The notes: generated by a model not told the origin, from the sequence alone. DNA of 64,000 nt from Corynebacterium stercoris (GCF_024160105.1 NZ_JAMFTQ010000001.1:1-64000), one strand, 5' to 3'; numbered from the stretch's first letter, positions 11,524 through 20,373 are shown. Translations and numbers: made by a program.

Positions 11524-12531
11524 CTACGCCTGCTCGTCTGCGTCGGAGTGGATGTCAATCTTCCACCCGGTCAGCCTCGCGGCCAGGCGCGCGTTCTGGC
11601 CCTCCTTGCCGATCGCCAGCGAGAGCTGGTAATCCGGCACGATCACGCGTGCACTCTGCGCCACAGGGTCCGTCACCGTCACGCTCACAACCTTGGACGG
11701 CGCAAGCGCATTGCCGACGTACGTAGCGGGGTCATCCGAATAGTCGATGATGTCAATCTTTTCCCCGCCCAACTGCTCCATGATGTTGCTGACGCGGGCG
11801 CCGCGCGGGCCGATGCACGCACCCTTGGCGTTGACACCCTTCACGGTGGCGCGCACCGCGACCTTGGAGCGGTGGCCCGCCTCGCGGGCGATGTTGATGA
11901 TCTCCACCGAGCCGTCCGCAACCTCCGGCACCTCGAGCGCGAACAGGCCGCGTACGAGTTCTGGGTGGGTGCGCGACAAATTCACGGTGACGTTGCTGTC
12001 GCCCCGGTTCACGCCCACGACGTACGCCTTCACGCGGTCGCCGTGGGTGAGCTTCTCACCCGGGATCTTTTCCGCCGGCAGCAGGATGCCGTCCTGCGGG
12101 TCCGCTTCGGTACCGAGCTGGACGACGGAAATACCGCGCGCCTCCGCGTTCGCATCACGCTGGACGACGCCCGAAACAACTTGGCCCTCAAAGCCCGAAT
12201 ACTCCGTGTACACGCGGCCCGCCTCGGCGGCGCGCAGGCGCTTCTTGATGGCATCGCGCACAGCAACGGCGCCGATGCGGGAGAAGTTGACCGGAGTGTC
12301 GTCGTACTCCGAGAGGACTTCGCCCTCGCCGTCGAGCTCACTGACAATCACGGCGACGTCGCCAGTGTCAGTGTCAATATCCACGCGGGCGCGCTCGTTC
12401 TCGCCCTGCGGCGCCTCGCGATAGTCGCGGTACGCCCACAGCAGCGCGCCAGCGATGGTCTGCAGCAGCTCCTCGAACGGGATGCCCTGGTTCTGCTCAA
12501 TCGCCCTCAGGGCGTTCATGTCAATATTCAC
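11524..12531 (-). CDS. nusA: Transcription termination/antitermination factor NusA
   Basis: NusA (335 residues) binds RNA polymerase and nascent RNA and modulates pausing, termination and antitermination. The order is an N-terminal polymerase-binding domain, an S1 domain (about 130-200), then two KH domains with the GPRGARV and GKEGQNARLAARLTGWKI signatures. The acidic C-terminal repeats of enterobacterial NusA are absent, as is normal in actinobacteria. rimP ends upstream with only 3 nt between, so rimP-nusA-ylxR-infB is one operon. Confidence 0.97.
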   Translation of the reverse strand: MNIDMNALRAIEQNQGIPFEELLQTIAGALLWAYRDYREAPQGENERARVDIDTDTGDVAVIVSELDGEGEVLSEYDDTPVNFSRIGAVAVRDAIKKRLRAAEAGRVYTEYSGFEGQVVSGVVQRDANAEARGISVVQLGTEADPQDGILLPAEKIPGEKLTHGDRVKAYVVGVNRGDSNVTVNLSRTHPELVRGLFALEVPEVADGSVEIINIAREAGHRSKVAVRATVKGVNAKGACIGPRGARVSNIMEQLGGEKIDIIDYSDDPATYVGNALAPSKVVSVTVTDPVAQSARVIVPDYQLSLAIGKEGQNARLAARLTGWKIDIHSDADEQA

Positions 12532-12534
12532 TTG

Positions 12535-13077
12535 TTACCTCTCACCGGCCTCGAGCTTCGAGGCCTCTTCGAACGACAATTCCGCCAGCTCAACCTCGGC
12601 GGCGGGCGGCTGGTTGAACTCAATGTCTACCACCGCTGCCGGCAATTCCGAAACCGCGCGCACGACAACCTTCGGGGTCTTCGCACCGGCTTCGACGAGG
12701 ATGATCTCGCTTTCGCCCTCACGCAATGCCCCGATCCGGAAGGCCTGCTCCCCCACCTTGGCCAGGCGCCCGCGGTTGCGGCGCCAGTGGCGCGGCTGCG
12801 TCAGCGGCAGATCCACGCCCGGCGTGGTGACCTCCAGCGTGTAACCGGCGCCGAAATTCAGCTCGCCGGCTTCCTCGGCGGCGTCGAAAAGCTCGCTGAG
12901 CTCCTGGCTGACCACCTCAAGCTCGTCGAGCGTCGGGCGCGAATCCGAGTCCAGTGCGACGATGACCTGGGACTTTTTGCCCGCTTTCACGGCGCGCACG
13001 TCCTCCACATCCATGCCGTGCGCTTCAGCGACGGGTGCGATGCGGGCGCGGAGTTCTTCGGTTGAAGGAAATGCCAT
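12535..13077 (-). CDS. rimP: Ribosome maturation factor RimP
   Basis: RimP assists 30S subunit assembly. The frame is open to 13212, but the ATG at 13077 (MAFPSTEELRARIAPVAEAHG, 180 residues) matches the family N-terminus and avoids overlap with the divergent lipoprotein gene at 13109. Visible signatures are the YTLEVTTPGVDLPL segment and the following arginine-rich stretch of the N-terminal alpha/beta domain. The C-terminal SH3-like domain and an acidic tail follow. It is the first gene of the nusA-infB operon. Confidence 0.95.
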   Translation of the reverse strand: MAFPSTEELRARIAPVAEAHGMDVEDVRAVKAGKKSQVIVALDSDSRPTLDELEVVSQELSELFDAAEEAGELNFGAGYTLEVTTPGVDLPLTQPRHWRRNRGRLAKVGEQAFRIGALREGESEIILVEAGAKTPKVVVRAVSELPAAVVDIEFNQPPAAEVELAELSFEEASKLEAGER

Positions 13078-13108
13078 GCGATAAAGCCTATCGTGTAGCG
13101 TTTCCCGC

Positions 13109-13933
13109 GTGAACAAACTCCTCGCCGCACCCGTCGCCGTCGTGCTGGCAGTGAGTCTGGCGGGGTGCACCGTGATGGACATCGTGGGGCCGCGCCCGAA
13201 CAGGGAGATCATGGCGCTTTCCCGGCAGGCGGCAGCCGACGGCGCGTTGGACGGGGCTTACGGGGAGCTGCGTCGCTTCCACTCGCAGCAGCTTATCGAC
13301 GAAGCATTGCGGCTCTGCGGCACCCAACCCGACGGCACGGTTCCTTCGAGCTGCGACGTTGACGCTGCCGAGCTTGCGGGCGCGGAGCTGCCGACGGCTG
13401 AGTCGGTCGACAACCTGGTTACGGCCACCATTGCCGCGGCTGGCCGCGTGCCCGCCGAATCCGTCGACGTAGTCGTTGCGCAGGCTATCGATGCCGTTGC
13501 CGTGGAGGAGGTTGACCTTGAATCGGTCGGGCTCACCGAGGTTGCCGATGAGGCTGCGGTTCTTCGCGCTCGCGAGCTCCTGCTCGCCGAGGACCAGCTG
13601 CGCTACGGACTGACTTTTGCACTCGCCTACGCCGACGACGGGCTCCGCGGGCGGATCTATGACCTGCTCGAAGCCTCGCGGGAGCGCGTCGTTGCATTGA
13701 AGGCGCTGCTTCCGGAGTCATCTGCGCAATCTCCGGAGCAGATCGACACGCCCGCCGCCTATACATTCCGCGAGCCGGACACCGAGCCCGCATCGACAGA
13801 AGAGGCCGCGCAGCTGGTCAGCGACCTGCAACGCGGCCTCGTCGACCAGTGGCGGCTCGCCGCCGCCCAGGCCGACAATGATGCTTGGCGCCGAGACGCG
13901 ATCTACTTCGCGGCCCACGCCCAGCGGGTGTAG
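13109..13933 (+). CDS. Secreted lipoprotein with DUF4439 (ferritin-like) domain
   Basis: The 274-residue product starts with GTG and has a lipoprotein signal: a short basic start, a hydrophobic stretch and the lipobox LAGC near residue 20. The mature protein is therefore predicted to be anchored on the outer face of the membrane. The second half is an Ala-rich helical bundle resembling DUF4439, seen in mycobacterial neighbours of rimP (Rv2843/Rv2844). The biochemical role is unknown. It is divergent from rimP with 31 nt between starts. The IS element lies 36 nt downstream of its stop. Confidence 0.8.
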   Translation: MNKLLAAPVAVVLAVSLAGCTVMDIVGPRPNREIMALSRQAAADGALDGAYGELRRFHSQQLIDEALRLCGTQPDGTVPSSCDVDAAELAGAELPTAESVDNLVTATIAAAGRVPAESVDVVVAQAIDAVAVEEVDLESVGLTEVADEAAVLRARELLLAEDQLRYGLTFALAYADDGLRGRIYDLLEASRERVVALKALLPESSAQSPEQIDTPAAYTFREPDTEPASTEEAAQLVSDLQRGLVDQWRLAAAQADNDAWRRDAIYFAAHAQRV

Positions 13934-13946
13934 CACTGCGCCAGTT

Positions 13947-13961
13947 CGCTGACAGCTCCAA
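13947..13961 (-). repeat. Left half of a palindromic repeat interrupted by the IS element
   Basis: CGCTGACAGCTCCAA is the inverted counterpart of 15438-15452, with one mismatch. If the IS and one copy of its target duplication are removed, the two halves form a 15-bp stem with a 13-nt loop. Confidence 0.8.
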
Positions 13962-14028
13962 TCGTGTTGTGCACTGCTCCCCATTAGTTGGACTGAGAGA
14001 TCGGTACCTGACTAGTGGGGAGTTTCAT

Positions 14029-14535
14029 ATGGACAGTGGCAGTTCGTTGTCTGAGGAGCAACGAGAACAGTTGGTGGATCTGTTTGAGCAGGGGTTGGGT
14101 TACTTCGCTGCAGCGAATCGCATCGGCGTCTCCCCTCCGGCGGCGCGGACGTTATATCAACGGTACAAACTGCATGGCAGGCTATGTCTTGTGAAGAAAC
14201 CCACACGGCAGGAGTACTCGTTCGAGATCAAAAAGGAGATCGTCCAACGCAATCTCGCAGGTGAGTCCCGCATGGACCTCGCGCGCGAGTTTGGTCTGTC
14301 CTCTCCCCAGCTGGTGTGGAGGTGGGTGTCGAAGTGGAACAGAGATGGTGACGACGCGTTGAAGCCACAGCACAGCAGCGAGCCGGAAAGATCAACACCC
14401 AAGCCGGAAAGATCGACATCCACGCCGGCAGGATCGGCCGAGGAGGCCAAGCTGCGGCGGGAGATCGAACGGTTGCAGGCCGAAAACGCCTACTTAAAAA
14501 AATTGCGGGACTTGAGGAATCAGGGACGCGCCTGA
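14029..14535 (+). CDS. IS3-family OrfA (DNA-binding part of transposase)
   Basis: The start at 14029 (MDSGSSLSEEQREQ) lies just inside the left inverted repeat; the longer open frame from 13885 would begin outside the element. The 168-residue product has two helix-turn-helix segments, one near residues 12-40 with YFAAANRIGVSPPAARTLY and one near 60-95. A C-terminal leucine-zipper-like helix follows (about 140-160, EIERLQAENAYLKKL), typical of IS150-group OrfA. Alone it is expected to bind the IS ends and can act as a regulator. The A7 slippery run near its end allows fusion to OrfB. Confidence 0.92.
   Translation: MDSGSSLSEEQREQLVDLFEQGLGYFAAANRIGVSPPAARTLYQRYKLHGRLCLVKKPTRQEYSFEIKKEIVQRNLAGESRMDLAREFGLSSPQLVWRWVSKWNRDGDDALKPQHSSEPERSTPKPERSTSTPAGSAEEAKLRREIERLQAENAYLKKLRDLRNQGRA
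14496..14502 (+). promoter_or_regulatory. Programmed -1 frameshift site in the IS transposase
   Basis: Seven consecutive A follow codon TT(A) in the orfA frame. A -1 slip here makes the ribosome read ATT GCG GGA and continue in the orfB frame without a stop. The join reads through LKKIAGLEESGTRLK into the OrfB start. This is the standard IS3-family arrangement. Confidence 0.8.
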
Positions 14536-14543
14536 AGGTCCAG

Positions 14544-15395
14544 GTGATCGTCATCCTCAAGTCGCACCACCGCTTGGAGTACCTTCTTGCCGCTGCGGGA
14601 ATGGCCCGGTCAACGTTTTACTACCACCAGAAGCAGCTCAACGAGCCCGATAAATACGCCGATCTGAAAACCGCCATCCGGGAGAGCTTCGAGCGCAACA
14701 AACACCGATACGGTTACCGGCGCGTGCTGCTTGACCTGCGCAATCAAGGCTGGGCAGTCAATCACAAGCTCGTCTACAAGCTCATGAAGGAGATGGGCCT
14801 GAAGGCCAAGGTGCGCCAGAAGCGGCCGTATAGCTCGTACGTAGGCAAGGTCAGCTTCATCGCCGAGAACACGCTCGACCGCAACTTCACCCCGGAAGCG
14901 CCGAACACCGTATTCGTCAGCGATATCACCGAGTTTCGGGTTGCCGGGCGAAAGGTATACCTCTCACCGGTGATGGACTTGTTCGACCACTCGATCGTCG
15001 CGCATACTGTCGCGACATCACCAACAACTGCGTTTACTGCAGCCTCACTGGCAGCGGCGATCGATGCATGCGCGCCAGAGCCAGGATGGATGATGCACAC
15101 TGACCAGGGCATCCAGTACCAGCATCAGTCCTGGCGCAGCCTGATCGCCGACAACGGTGGAATCCAATCCATGTCACGCAAAGGCAACTGTTACGACAAC
15201 TCCGTCATGGAAAACTTCTTCGGCCACCTCAAAACCGAGATGTACTACGGCGAAGACTTCACCACCGTCGAAGAACTCTCCGAAGCCATCAGTGAATACA
15301 TCACCTGGTACAACACCGAGCGAATCCAGGAACGACTCAAAGGACTGACCCCAATGCAGTACCGAAACCAAGCCATCAAGCTCAACAGCGCCTAG
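14544..15395 (+). CDS. IS3-family OrfB (DDE transposase catalytic part)
   Basis: The 283-residue frame carries the retroviral-integrase core: an HTH_21 region near residues 40-95 with HRYGYRRV, then the DDE triad. The first Asp is in FVSDITEF, the second in HTDQG, and the Glu in NSVMENFFGHLKTE, with the typical basic residue seven after it. It is probably made mainly as the OrfAB fusion (14029-15395) through the -1 frameshift, since the ATG at 14544 has no clear ribosome binding site. Confidence 0.95.
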   Translation: MIVILKSHHRLEYLLAAAGMARSTFYYHQKQLNEPDKYADLKTAIRESFERNKHRYGYRRVLLDLRNQGWAVNHKLVYKLMKEMGLKAKVRQKRPYSSYVGKVSFIAENTLDRNFTPEAPNTVFVSDITEFRVAGRKVYLSPVMDLFDHSIVAHTVATSPTTAFTAASLAAAIDACAPEPGWMMHTDQGIQYQHQSWRSLIADNGGIQSMSRKGNCYDNSVMENFFGHLKTEMYYGEDFTTVEELSEAISEYITWYNTERIQERLKGLTPMQYRNQAIKLNSA

Positions 15396-15437
15396 AATCA
15401 AACCAGTCCAACTTTTGGGGGCAAGTGCATTGTGCAC

Positions 15438-15574
15438 TTGGAGCTCTCAGCGTCTGGAGCTCTCAGCGTCAACCCTCTGACCTGCTGGTTTCAATTTGAC
15501 TCCTGTCCATGACAACGCTGACAGCTCCAACTGACGGCGGGATTGGAGCTGTCAGCGAAGTGGAGCTGTCAGCG
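15438..15574. repeat. Cluster of GGAGCT-S-TCAGCG repeat units, including a perfect hairpin
   Basis: Five units lie right of the IS: 15438-15452, 15455-15468, 15516-15530 (inverted), 15543-15557 and 15561-15574. The third and fourth form a perfect 15-bp inverted repeat with a 12-nt loop. No T-run follows on either strand, so these are not ordinary terminators, although they lie between convergent genes. The rest of 15430-15623 shows no gene. Confidence 0.8.
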
Positions 15575-15623
15575 CACTGGCAAAGCTGCGCCACGGATCG
15601 CGCCTGCAGCCCCGCACCAACCC

Positions 15624-17423
15624 CTACCCCGCGAGCGGGGCGGTTTCCTTGCGTACCAGCTCGACCACCTGGTCGACGATGCGGTCGGCCGGGACTTCGA
15701 GGGTTTCGCCGCCGCGGATGCGCAGCTCCACGATGCCGTCGGCGAAAGAGCGGCCGAGGATCACGAGGAACGGCATGCCGAGGAGTTCGGCATCCTTGAA
15801 CTTGACTCCGGGCGAGACTTTGGGACGGTCGTCGAAAAGCACTTCGAGCCCGGCGGCGTCGAACTCGGCGACGAGGCGCTCGCCGGCCTCGAGCGCGGCG
15901 GCATCCTTGTTCGCCACGGCAACGTGGACCTGGTACGGGGCGATGGCGACGGGCCAGACGAGGCCCTTATCGTCGTGGCGCTGCTCGGCTACGACGGCCA
16001 TCATGCGGGACACGCCGATGCCGTAGGAGCCCATGGTGGGTACGGCGCGCTTGCCGTTTTCGTCGAGGATCTGCACGTCCATGGCCTCGGTGTACTTGCG
16101 GCCGAGCTGGAAGATGTGGCCCATCTCGATGCCGCGGGCGAGCTCGAGGGTGCCGTTGCCGGACGGGGACGGGTCGCCCGCCTTGATCTCGGCGGCCTCG
16201 ACAAACCCGTCGACGGTGAAGTCGCGGCCGGCGACCAGGCCGACAACGTGCTTCTGCGGGGCGTCGGCGCCGGTGATCCAGCTGGTGCCGTCGACGACAC
16301 GCGGGTCGGCGAGCACGCGCACACCGTTCGCGGCGAGCGCGCGCGGGCCGACGTAGCCTTTCACCAGGAAGCCGGACTTGGCGAAGTCTTCCTCGCTGGC
16401 CAGCTCGAAGGTGGCGGGCTCGAGGGAGGCTTCGAGGCGCTTCTCGTCGAGCTCGCGGTCGCCCGGGATGAGCACGCCGGTAAGCTGCGGGCCGACCGGC
16501 TCGCCGTCCTCGCCCACAGCGCGCGGGTCGTCGACCTTGACCACCATGCACTTCAGGGTGTCGGCCGCGGTCACCTCGCGGCCGTCGACGGTCACGCCAG
16601 CGCTGTTCGCCCAGTCCACGAGCGCCGCGATGGTCTCGGACGCCGGGGTGTCGTGCTCCACCGGCTCCGGCAGCCCCTCGATGGAACGAGCCGGCGGCAC
16701 CACAGTGGTCACAGCCTCGACGTTCGCGGCGTAATCGCCGGCGGTGGATACCACGAAGGTGTCCTCGCCATTGTCGGAGTACGCGAGGAACTCCTCGGAC
16801 GCGGAACCGCCCATGGCGCCGGAGGTCGCCTTGCAGATCTCGTAGCGCAGGCCAACGCGGTCGAAAACACGCTGGTAGGCGGCGCGATGCGCGGCGTAGG
16901 ACTCGGCCAGGCCCTCATCGGTCATGTCGAAGGAGTAGCTGTCCTTCATCACAAACTCGCGGCCGCGCAGGATGCCGGCGCGGGGGCGCGCTTCGTCGCG
17001 GTACTTCGTCTGGATCTGGTACAGCGTGACCGGGAAGTCCTTGTAAGAGCTGTAGAGGTCCTTCACCTGGGCGGTGAACATCTCCTCGTGCGTCGGTCCC
17101 AGCAGCATGTCCGCGCCCTTGCGGTCCTTGAGGCGGAACAGATCGTCGCCGTACTCGCTCCAGCGGTTCGTCGCCTCGTAGGGCTCGCGCGGCAGCAGCG
17201 CCGGGAAGAGGAGCTCCTGGGCGCCCATCGCGTCCATCTCCTCGCGCACGATGCCCTCGATCTTGCGCAGCGTGCGCAGGCCCAGCGGCAGCCAGGAGTA
17301 CACGCCCGGCGCAGCGCGGCGTACATAACCCGCGCGCACGAGCAGCTTGTGGCTGGGCACCTCGGCATCGGCGGGATCTTCGCGCAGCGTGCGCAGGAAC
17401 AGCTCTGACAGGCGTGTGATCAT
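15624..17423 (-). CDS. proS: Prolyl-tRNA synthetase
   Basis: ProS (599 residues) charges tRNA-Pro. It is the long bacterial form with the editing insertion between motifs 2 and 3 (about residues 230-400). Class II motif 1 is near residues 40-80, motif 2 is in the region of [18 protein letters not shown] (about 140-157), and motif 3 contains [12 protein letters not shown]. The C-terminal anticodon-binding domain starts near residue 480. It is divergent from yaaA with 32 nt between starts. It converges on the IS region, which may supply readthrough from the left. Confidence 0.98.
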   Translation of the reverse strand: MITRLSELFLRTLREDPADAEVPSHKLLVRAGYVRRAAPGVYSWLPLGLRTLRKIEGIVREEMDAMGAQELLFPALLPREPYEATNRWSEYGDDLFRLKDRKGADMLLGPTHEEMFTAQVKDLYSSYKDFPVTLYQIQTKYRDEARPRAGILRGREFVMKDSYSFDMTDEGLAESYAAHRAAYQRVFDRVGLRYEICKATSGAMGGSASEEFLAYSDNGEDTFVVSTAGDYAANVEAVTTVVPPARSIEGLPEPVEHDTPASETIAALVDWANSAGVTVDGREVTAADTLKCMVVKVDDPRAVGEDGEPVGPQLTGVLIPGDRELDEKRLEASLEPATFELASEEDFAKSGFLVKGYVGPRALAANGVRVLADPRVVDGTSWITGADAPQKHVVGLVAGRDFTVDGFVEAAEIKAGDPSPSGNGTLELARGIEMGHIFQLGRKYTEAMDVQILDENGKRAVPTMGSYGIGVSRMMAVVAEQRHDDKGLVWPVAIAPYQVHVAVANKDAAALEAGERLVAEFDAAGLEVLFDDRPKVSPGVKFKDAELLGMPFLVILGRSFADGIVELRIRGGETLEVPADRIVDQVVELVRKETAPLAG

Positions 17424-17455
17424 GAGTGCGGATTCTACCGCCTATGGTTTTCACC

Positions 17456-18208
17456 ATGCTGATCGTGCTCCCTCCTTCCGAGACCAAGGCTCCCGGCGGC
17501 GAGCCCGACGGCTTGGCCTGCTCCTTCCCCGCCCTCAACCCGGTGCGGACTTCGCTTCTCGACGCTCTTTCCTCCAGCCCCGTCGAACGCATGATGGCCG
17601 AGCTGAAAATCCCCGTCGGTAAGCGGGCGGAGGCCGAGGAGAACTTGCATCTGCGCACCGCCCCGGTGATGCCCGCGATTTTCCGCTACACCGGGGTGCT
17701 CTACGACGCGCTCGACGCTTCCTCGCTTTCCGACGACTCCTTGCAGCACCTCGCCATCGGTTCCGCCCTCTTCGGTCTGGTGCGCGCGGGCGACATGATC
17801 CCGCGTTACCGGGTGTCCGGCGGATCGAAGCTTGCGGGTCGGACGATGCGGTCGTGGTGGGGAACGTCGGTAAGCGAGGCGCTCGCCGGCGCCGCCGAGG
17901 AGCACGGCCTCATCGTGGACCTGCGCTCGGGCGCCTACCAGCAGCTCGGCCCCGTGCCTGCCGGTGTGCCGTGCGCGACGGTGCGGGTCGAGAACGTACT
18001 TGCCGACGGCACACGGAAGGTGGTCAGTCACTTCAACAAGCACTACAAGGGCGAGCTGGCGCGCGACCTAGCCCTGCTGGCCGGGCGGGAGGGCGGCGCC
18101 CCGGGTGTCCGCGATGCGGACGAGCTCGCGGATGCGGCCTCGGAAGCCGGCTTTGATGTCGAGGTGCGCGGCGATGAGCTGACCCTCTTGGTTTCCGCGC
18201 AACGCTGA
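17456..18208 (+). CDS. yaaA: YaaA family (DUF328) peroxide stress protein
   Basis: A 250-residue protein of the YaaA/UPF0246 family, linked in Escherichia coli to lowering free iron and protecting DNA during hydrogen peroxide stress. The ATG at 17456 gives the family N-terminus LIVLPPSETKAPGG; the frame is open from 17426 but that part is unlike the family. Later conserved segments include LRSGAYQQLGP and the C-terminal FNKHYKGELARDL. Its neighbour proS is unrelated in function. No regulator site was recognised. Confidence 0.88.
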   Translation: MLIVLPPSETKAPGGEPDGLACSFPALNPVRTSLLDALSSSPVERMMAELKIPVGKRAEAEENLHLRTAPVMPAIFRYTGVLYDALDASSLSDDSLQHLAIGSALFGLVRAGDMIPRYRVSGGSKLAGRTMRSWWGTSVSEALAGAAEEHGLIVDLRSGAYQQLGPVPAGVPCATVRVENVLADGTRKVVSHFNKHYKGELARDLALLAGREGGAPGVRDADELADAASEAGFDVEVRGDELTLLVSAQR

Positions 18209-18222
18209 TACGGTGCAATCTC

Positions 18223-18957
18223 ATGAAACCCCGCCACGCGTTCACCGCCACCGCCCTTATTTATGCAGCAGCACTGGCGTACGTGTTGTTGCGCTGGGAC
18301 GCGATTCCGGACCCGGTGGCTACCCACATCGGCATCAGCGGCGAACCCGACGCGTGGCGACCAAAGACGTTTTGGTCGGTCACGGCGGTGACCTGGATCG
18401 GCGTGGCGGTATCGCTAGCTATCGCGCTGTGTATGCCGCCGGTCACACTCGCAGACGCGCGCAGGGAGGTACCGCCGACCAGCACGATCCCCTACTCCGC
18501 GTCGGCGGCGCGGCGCACCCAAGTGCTTACTGAGCAGACGAACGAAATGCTCGGGTTCGTGCTCGTCGCCACGGCGGTGCTGCTCGCGATGCTGCAGGTG
18601 ATGATCGTGTTTCCGGAACAGATCCCGTTTTGGCTCTTCGGCGTCCTTTTCGTGGCGTACATGGCGGCGGTTATATGGGTGACAGCGCGCCTGCTTCGGC
18701 GCGGCAAGCAGCTGCAGACCGAGATCGCCGCGGACACCGATGAGCAGCGGCGAATCGCGCTCCTGAACTTGAAAGTCTCTGGGATGGGCACGTACCGCGA
18801 GCCGGAGGATCCGATGGCGGCGTGCGTCCTGCCGACGGCGCCGGACAAGGTGCAGATCAATACCGCTCACCCGCTGGCGAAGGGCTCCCTCGTCCGCCTT
18901 GCCGCGGGCGTGTCGCTGCCGATCGTCGCAATCGCACTGATCATCGTCCTCATCTAA
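18223..18957 (+). CDS. Membrane protein with DUF1648 domain
   Basis: A 244-residue integral membrane protein with four predicted hydrophobic segments (about 8-26, 48-68, 108-128 and 133-155) and a fifth at the C-terminus (about 225-244). The N-terminal part has the DUF1648 pattern: a first membrane helix followed by DAIPDPVATHIGISGEPDAW. The function of this family is unknown; some members sit beside sporulation or immunity regulators. It is in a compact plus-strand run with the nuclease (4 nt downstream), suggesting an operon from yaaA or its own promoter. Confidence 0.75.
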   Translation: MKPRHAFTATALIYAAALAYVLLRWDAIPDPVATHIGISGEPDAWRPKTFWSVTAVTWIGVAVSLAIALCMPPVTLADARREVPPTSTIPYSASAARRTQVLTEQTNEMLGFVLVATAVLLAMLQVMIVFPEQIPFWLFGVLFVAYMAAVIWVTARLLRRGKQLQTEIAADTDEQRRIALLNLKVSGMGTYREPEDPMAACVLPTAPDKVQINTAHPLAKGSLVRLAAGVSLPIVAIALIIVLI

Positions 18958-18961
18958 GCCC

Positions 18962-19642
18962 ATGGCATCGAGCAAAGTCACCCGCCCGCGCAGCCGCACC
19001 CGCGACCTTGTGAGGCTGCTCCTCGCCATCGCCATCGCAGCAGTCGCGATCACCGCCATCGCGTTCGCTCTGAACGCGTTTCAGGTCGATTCGGAGGCGG
19101 CGACCGTGGAGAAAATCGTCGACGGCGACACCATCGACGTCCGCCGGGACGGTGAGACCGTCCGCGTGCGGCTCCTCAATATCGACACGCCCGAGCAGGG
19201 CGAGTGCCTCTTCGACGAATCCGTCCAGCGCCTCAGCGAACTCATCCCGCAAGGCAGCCCGGTGCGTCTCGAGTACGACGTGGAACGCCAGGACCGCTAC
19301 GGCCGCGACTTGGCGGGTGTGTACGTTGACACCCCGGACGGCCACGTCTTTGTCAACGAGCAGATGGTGCGCGAGGGCCTCGCCCGCGCTGTGGAGTACC
19401 AGCCCAACACCCGCTACAGCCAGGCCATGACAGCGGCCGCCGCGGAGGCGAACCGGGCCCGCCTCGGCATCCATGGTGTGCCGCCGGCGTGCTTGCTGCC
19501 CACGGACGTCGGCAAGCAAGCGCTCGAGCGTTACGAGCGCGACCCGGACCCCTTCTACAAGGCCGTGATGCGCGACGCGGTGGAGCGGACGCCGAACTTC
19601 ACGTACCGCGAGCCGGCGCTGGCATTCATCGATAGCCTGTAG
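18962..19642 (+). CDS. Membrane-anchored or secreted thermonuclease (staphylococcal nuclease family)
   Basis: The 226-residue product has a basic N-terminus and one hydrophobic segment (about 18-40) that could be an uncleaved anchor or signal peptide, placing the enzyme outside the membrane. The SNase domain follows: VDGDTIDV (about 48-55), RLLNIDTPE (residues 69-77) and then YDVERQDRYGRDLAGV carrying the catalytic Arg/Asp cluster. It is predicted to cleave DNA and RNA with calcium. cobB starts 2 nt after its stop. Confidence 0.88.
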   Translation: MASSKVTRPRSRTRDLVRLLLAIAIAAVAITAIAFALNAFQVDSEAATVEKIVDGDTIDVRRDGETVRVRLLNIDTPEQGECLFDESVQRLSELIPQGSPVRLEYDVERQDRYGRDLAGVYVDTPDGHVFVNEQMVREGLARAVEYQPNTRYSQAMTAAAAEANRARLGIHGVPPACLLPTDVGKQALERYERDPDPFYKAVMRDAVERTPNFTYREPALAFIDSL

Positions 19643-19644
19643 CC

Positions 19645-20373
19645 ATGCACGAGCAAGCGCGGGAAATTCTGGCAGGCGCAAAGCACATCGAGGTGTTCAC
19701 GGGCGCGGGGATGAGCGCGGACAGCGGCATCGCCACGTACCGCGACGCGGTGACCGGCTTGTGGGAGAACGTAGACCCGCAGGCCATGGCCTCAATCGAC
19801 GCGTGGCACCTCGACCCGGAGACCATGTTCGCCTGGTACTTGTGGCGCGCCCATCTGGCGCAGCAGGCGGAGCCGAACGCAGGCCACATTGCGATCGCGA
19901 ACACGCCCGGCGCGACGGTGACCACGCAGAACATCGACAATCTGCACGAGCGCGCGGGCTCGAAAGACGTGGTGCACCTGCACGGCTCGCTGTTCGAGTT
20001 CCGCTGCTCCCACTGCGATGAGCCGTACACCGCGCCCATTGACATTCCCGCCGAGCAGGTGCCCGCCATTACGCCCCCGCAGTGCCCGGTGTGCGGCGGC
20101 GCGGTGCGTCCCGGCGTCGTGTGGTTCGGGGAGGCATTGCCTGACGACGCTTTCTTGGAGGCCGAACGGCGCATGAAAACCGCCGATGCTGTGTTGATCG
20201 TCGGCACCTCAGGTGTAGTCTTCCCCGCCGCGGGCCTACCACTGATGGCGCACGCGCGGGAGATCCCGATCGTGGAGGTCACGCCCATGCGCACCGATCT
20301 CTCCCCCTTGGCCACCGTGGTCGTCGAGGACACCGCGGCGAACGCGCTGCCGCGAATCCTGCCGGCGACCTAG
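19645..20373 (+). CDS. cobB: NAD-dependent protein deacylase (Sir2 family)
   Basis: A 242-residue sirtuin. The NAD-binding motif GAGMSADSGIATYR is at residues 20-33, TQNIDNLH follows near 93, and the catalytic His is in HLHGS. Two zinc-binding Cys pairs (CSHC and CPVC) are present. Residues Y65 and R68 in WYLWR match the Tyr-x-x-Arg pair that marks class III enzymes. This suggests removal of succinyl or malonyl groups as well as acetyl. The stop codon overlaps the end of the opposing toxin gene by 3 nt. Confidence 0.93.
   Translation: MHEQAREILAGAKHIEVFTGAGMSADSGIATYRDAVTGLWENVDPQAMASIDAWHLDPETMFAWYLWRAHLAQQAEPNAGHIAIANTPGATVTTQNIDNLHERAGSKDVVHLHGSLFEFRCSHCDEPYTAPIDIPAEQVPAITPPQCPVCGGAVRPGVVWFGEALPDDAFLEAERRMKTADAVLIVGTSGVVFPAAGLPLMAHAREIPIVEVTPMRTDLSPLATVVVEDTAANALPRILPAT

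Larger units (their letters stand above)
13970..15429 (+). mobile_element. IS3-family insertion sequence (IS150-like), apparently intact
   Basis: The element is 1,460 bp. Imperfect terminal inverted repeats of about 25 bp lie at 13970-13994 and 15405-15429 and share the inner AGTTGGACT. A direct duplication TTG (13967-13969 and 15430-15432) is the 3-bp target repeat usual for IS3 elements. It encodes OrfA and OrfB, with a run of seven A for -1 frameshifting to the OrfAB transposase. Neither frame is broken, so the copy could be active. It sits between convergent genes, the lipoprotein gene and proS. Confidence 0.95.

Noticed and set aside
13885..14028. Upstream extension of the IS OrfA frame
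   Set aside because: It begins inside the lipoprotein gene, outside the left inverted repeat, so it cannot belong to the transposase.
15516..15557. Bidirectional terminator between the lipoprotein gene and proS
   Set aside because: The stem is perfect but no T-run follows on either strand, and the same sequence recurs as a dispersed unit elsewhere.
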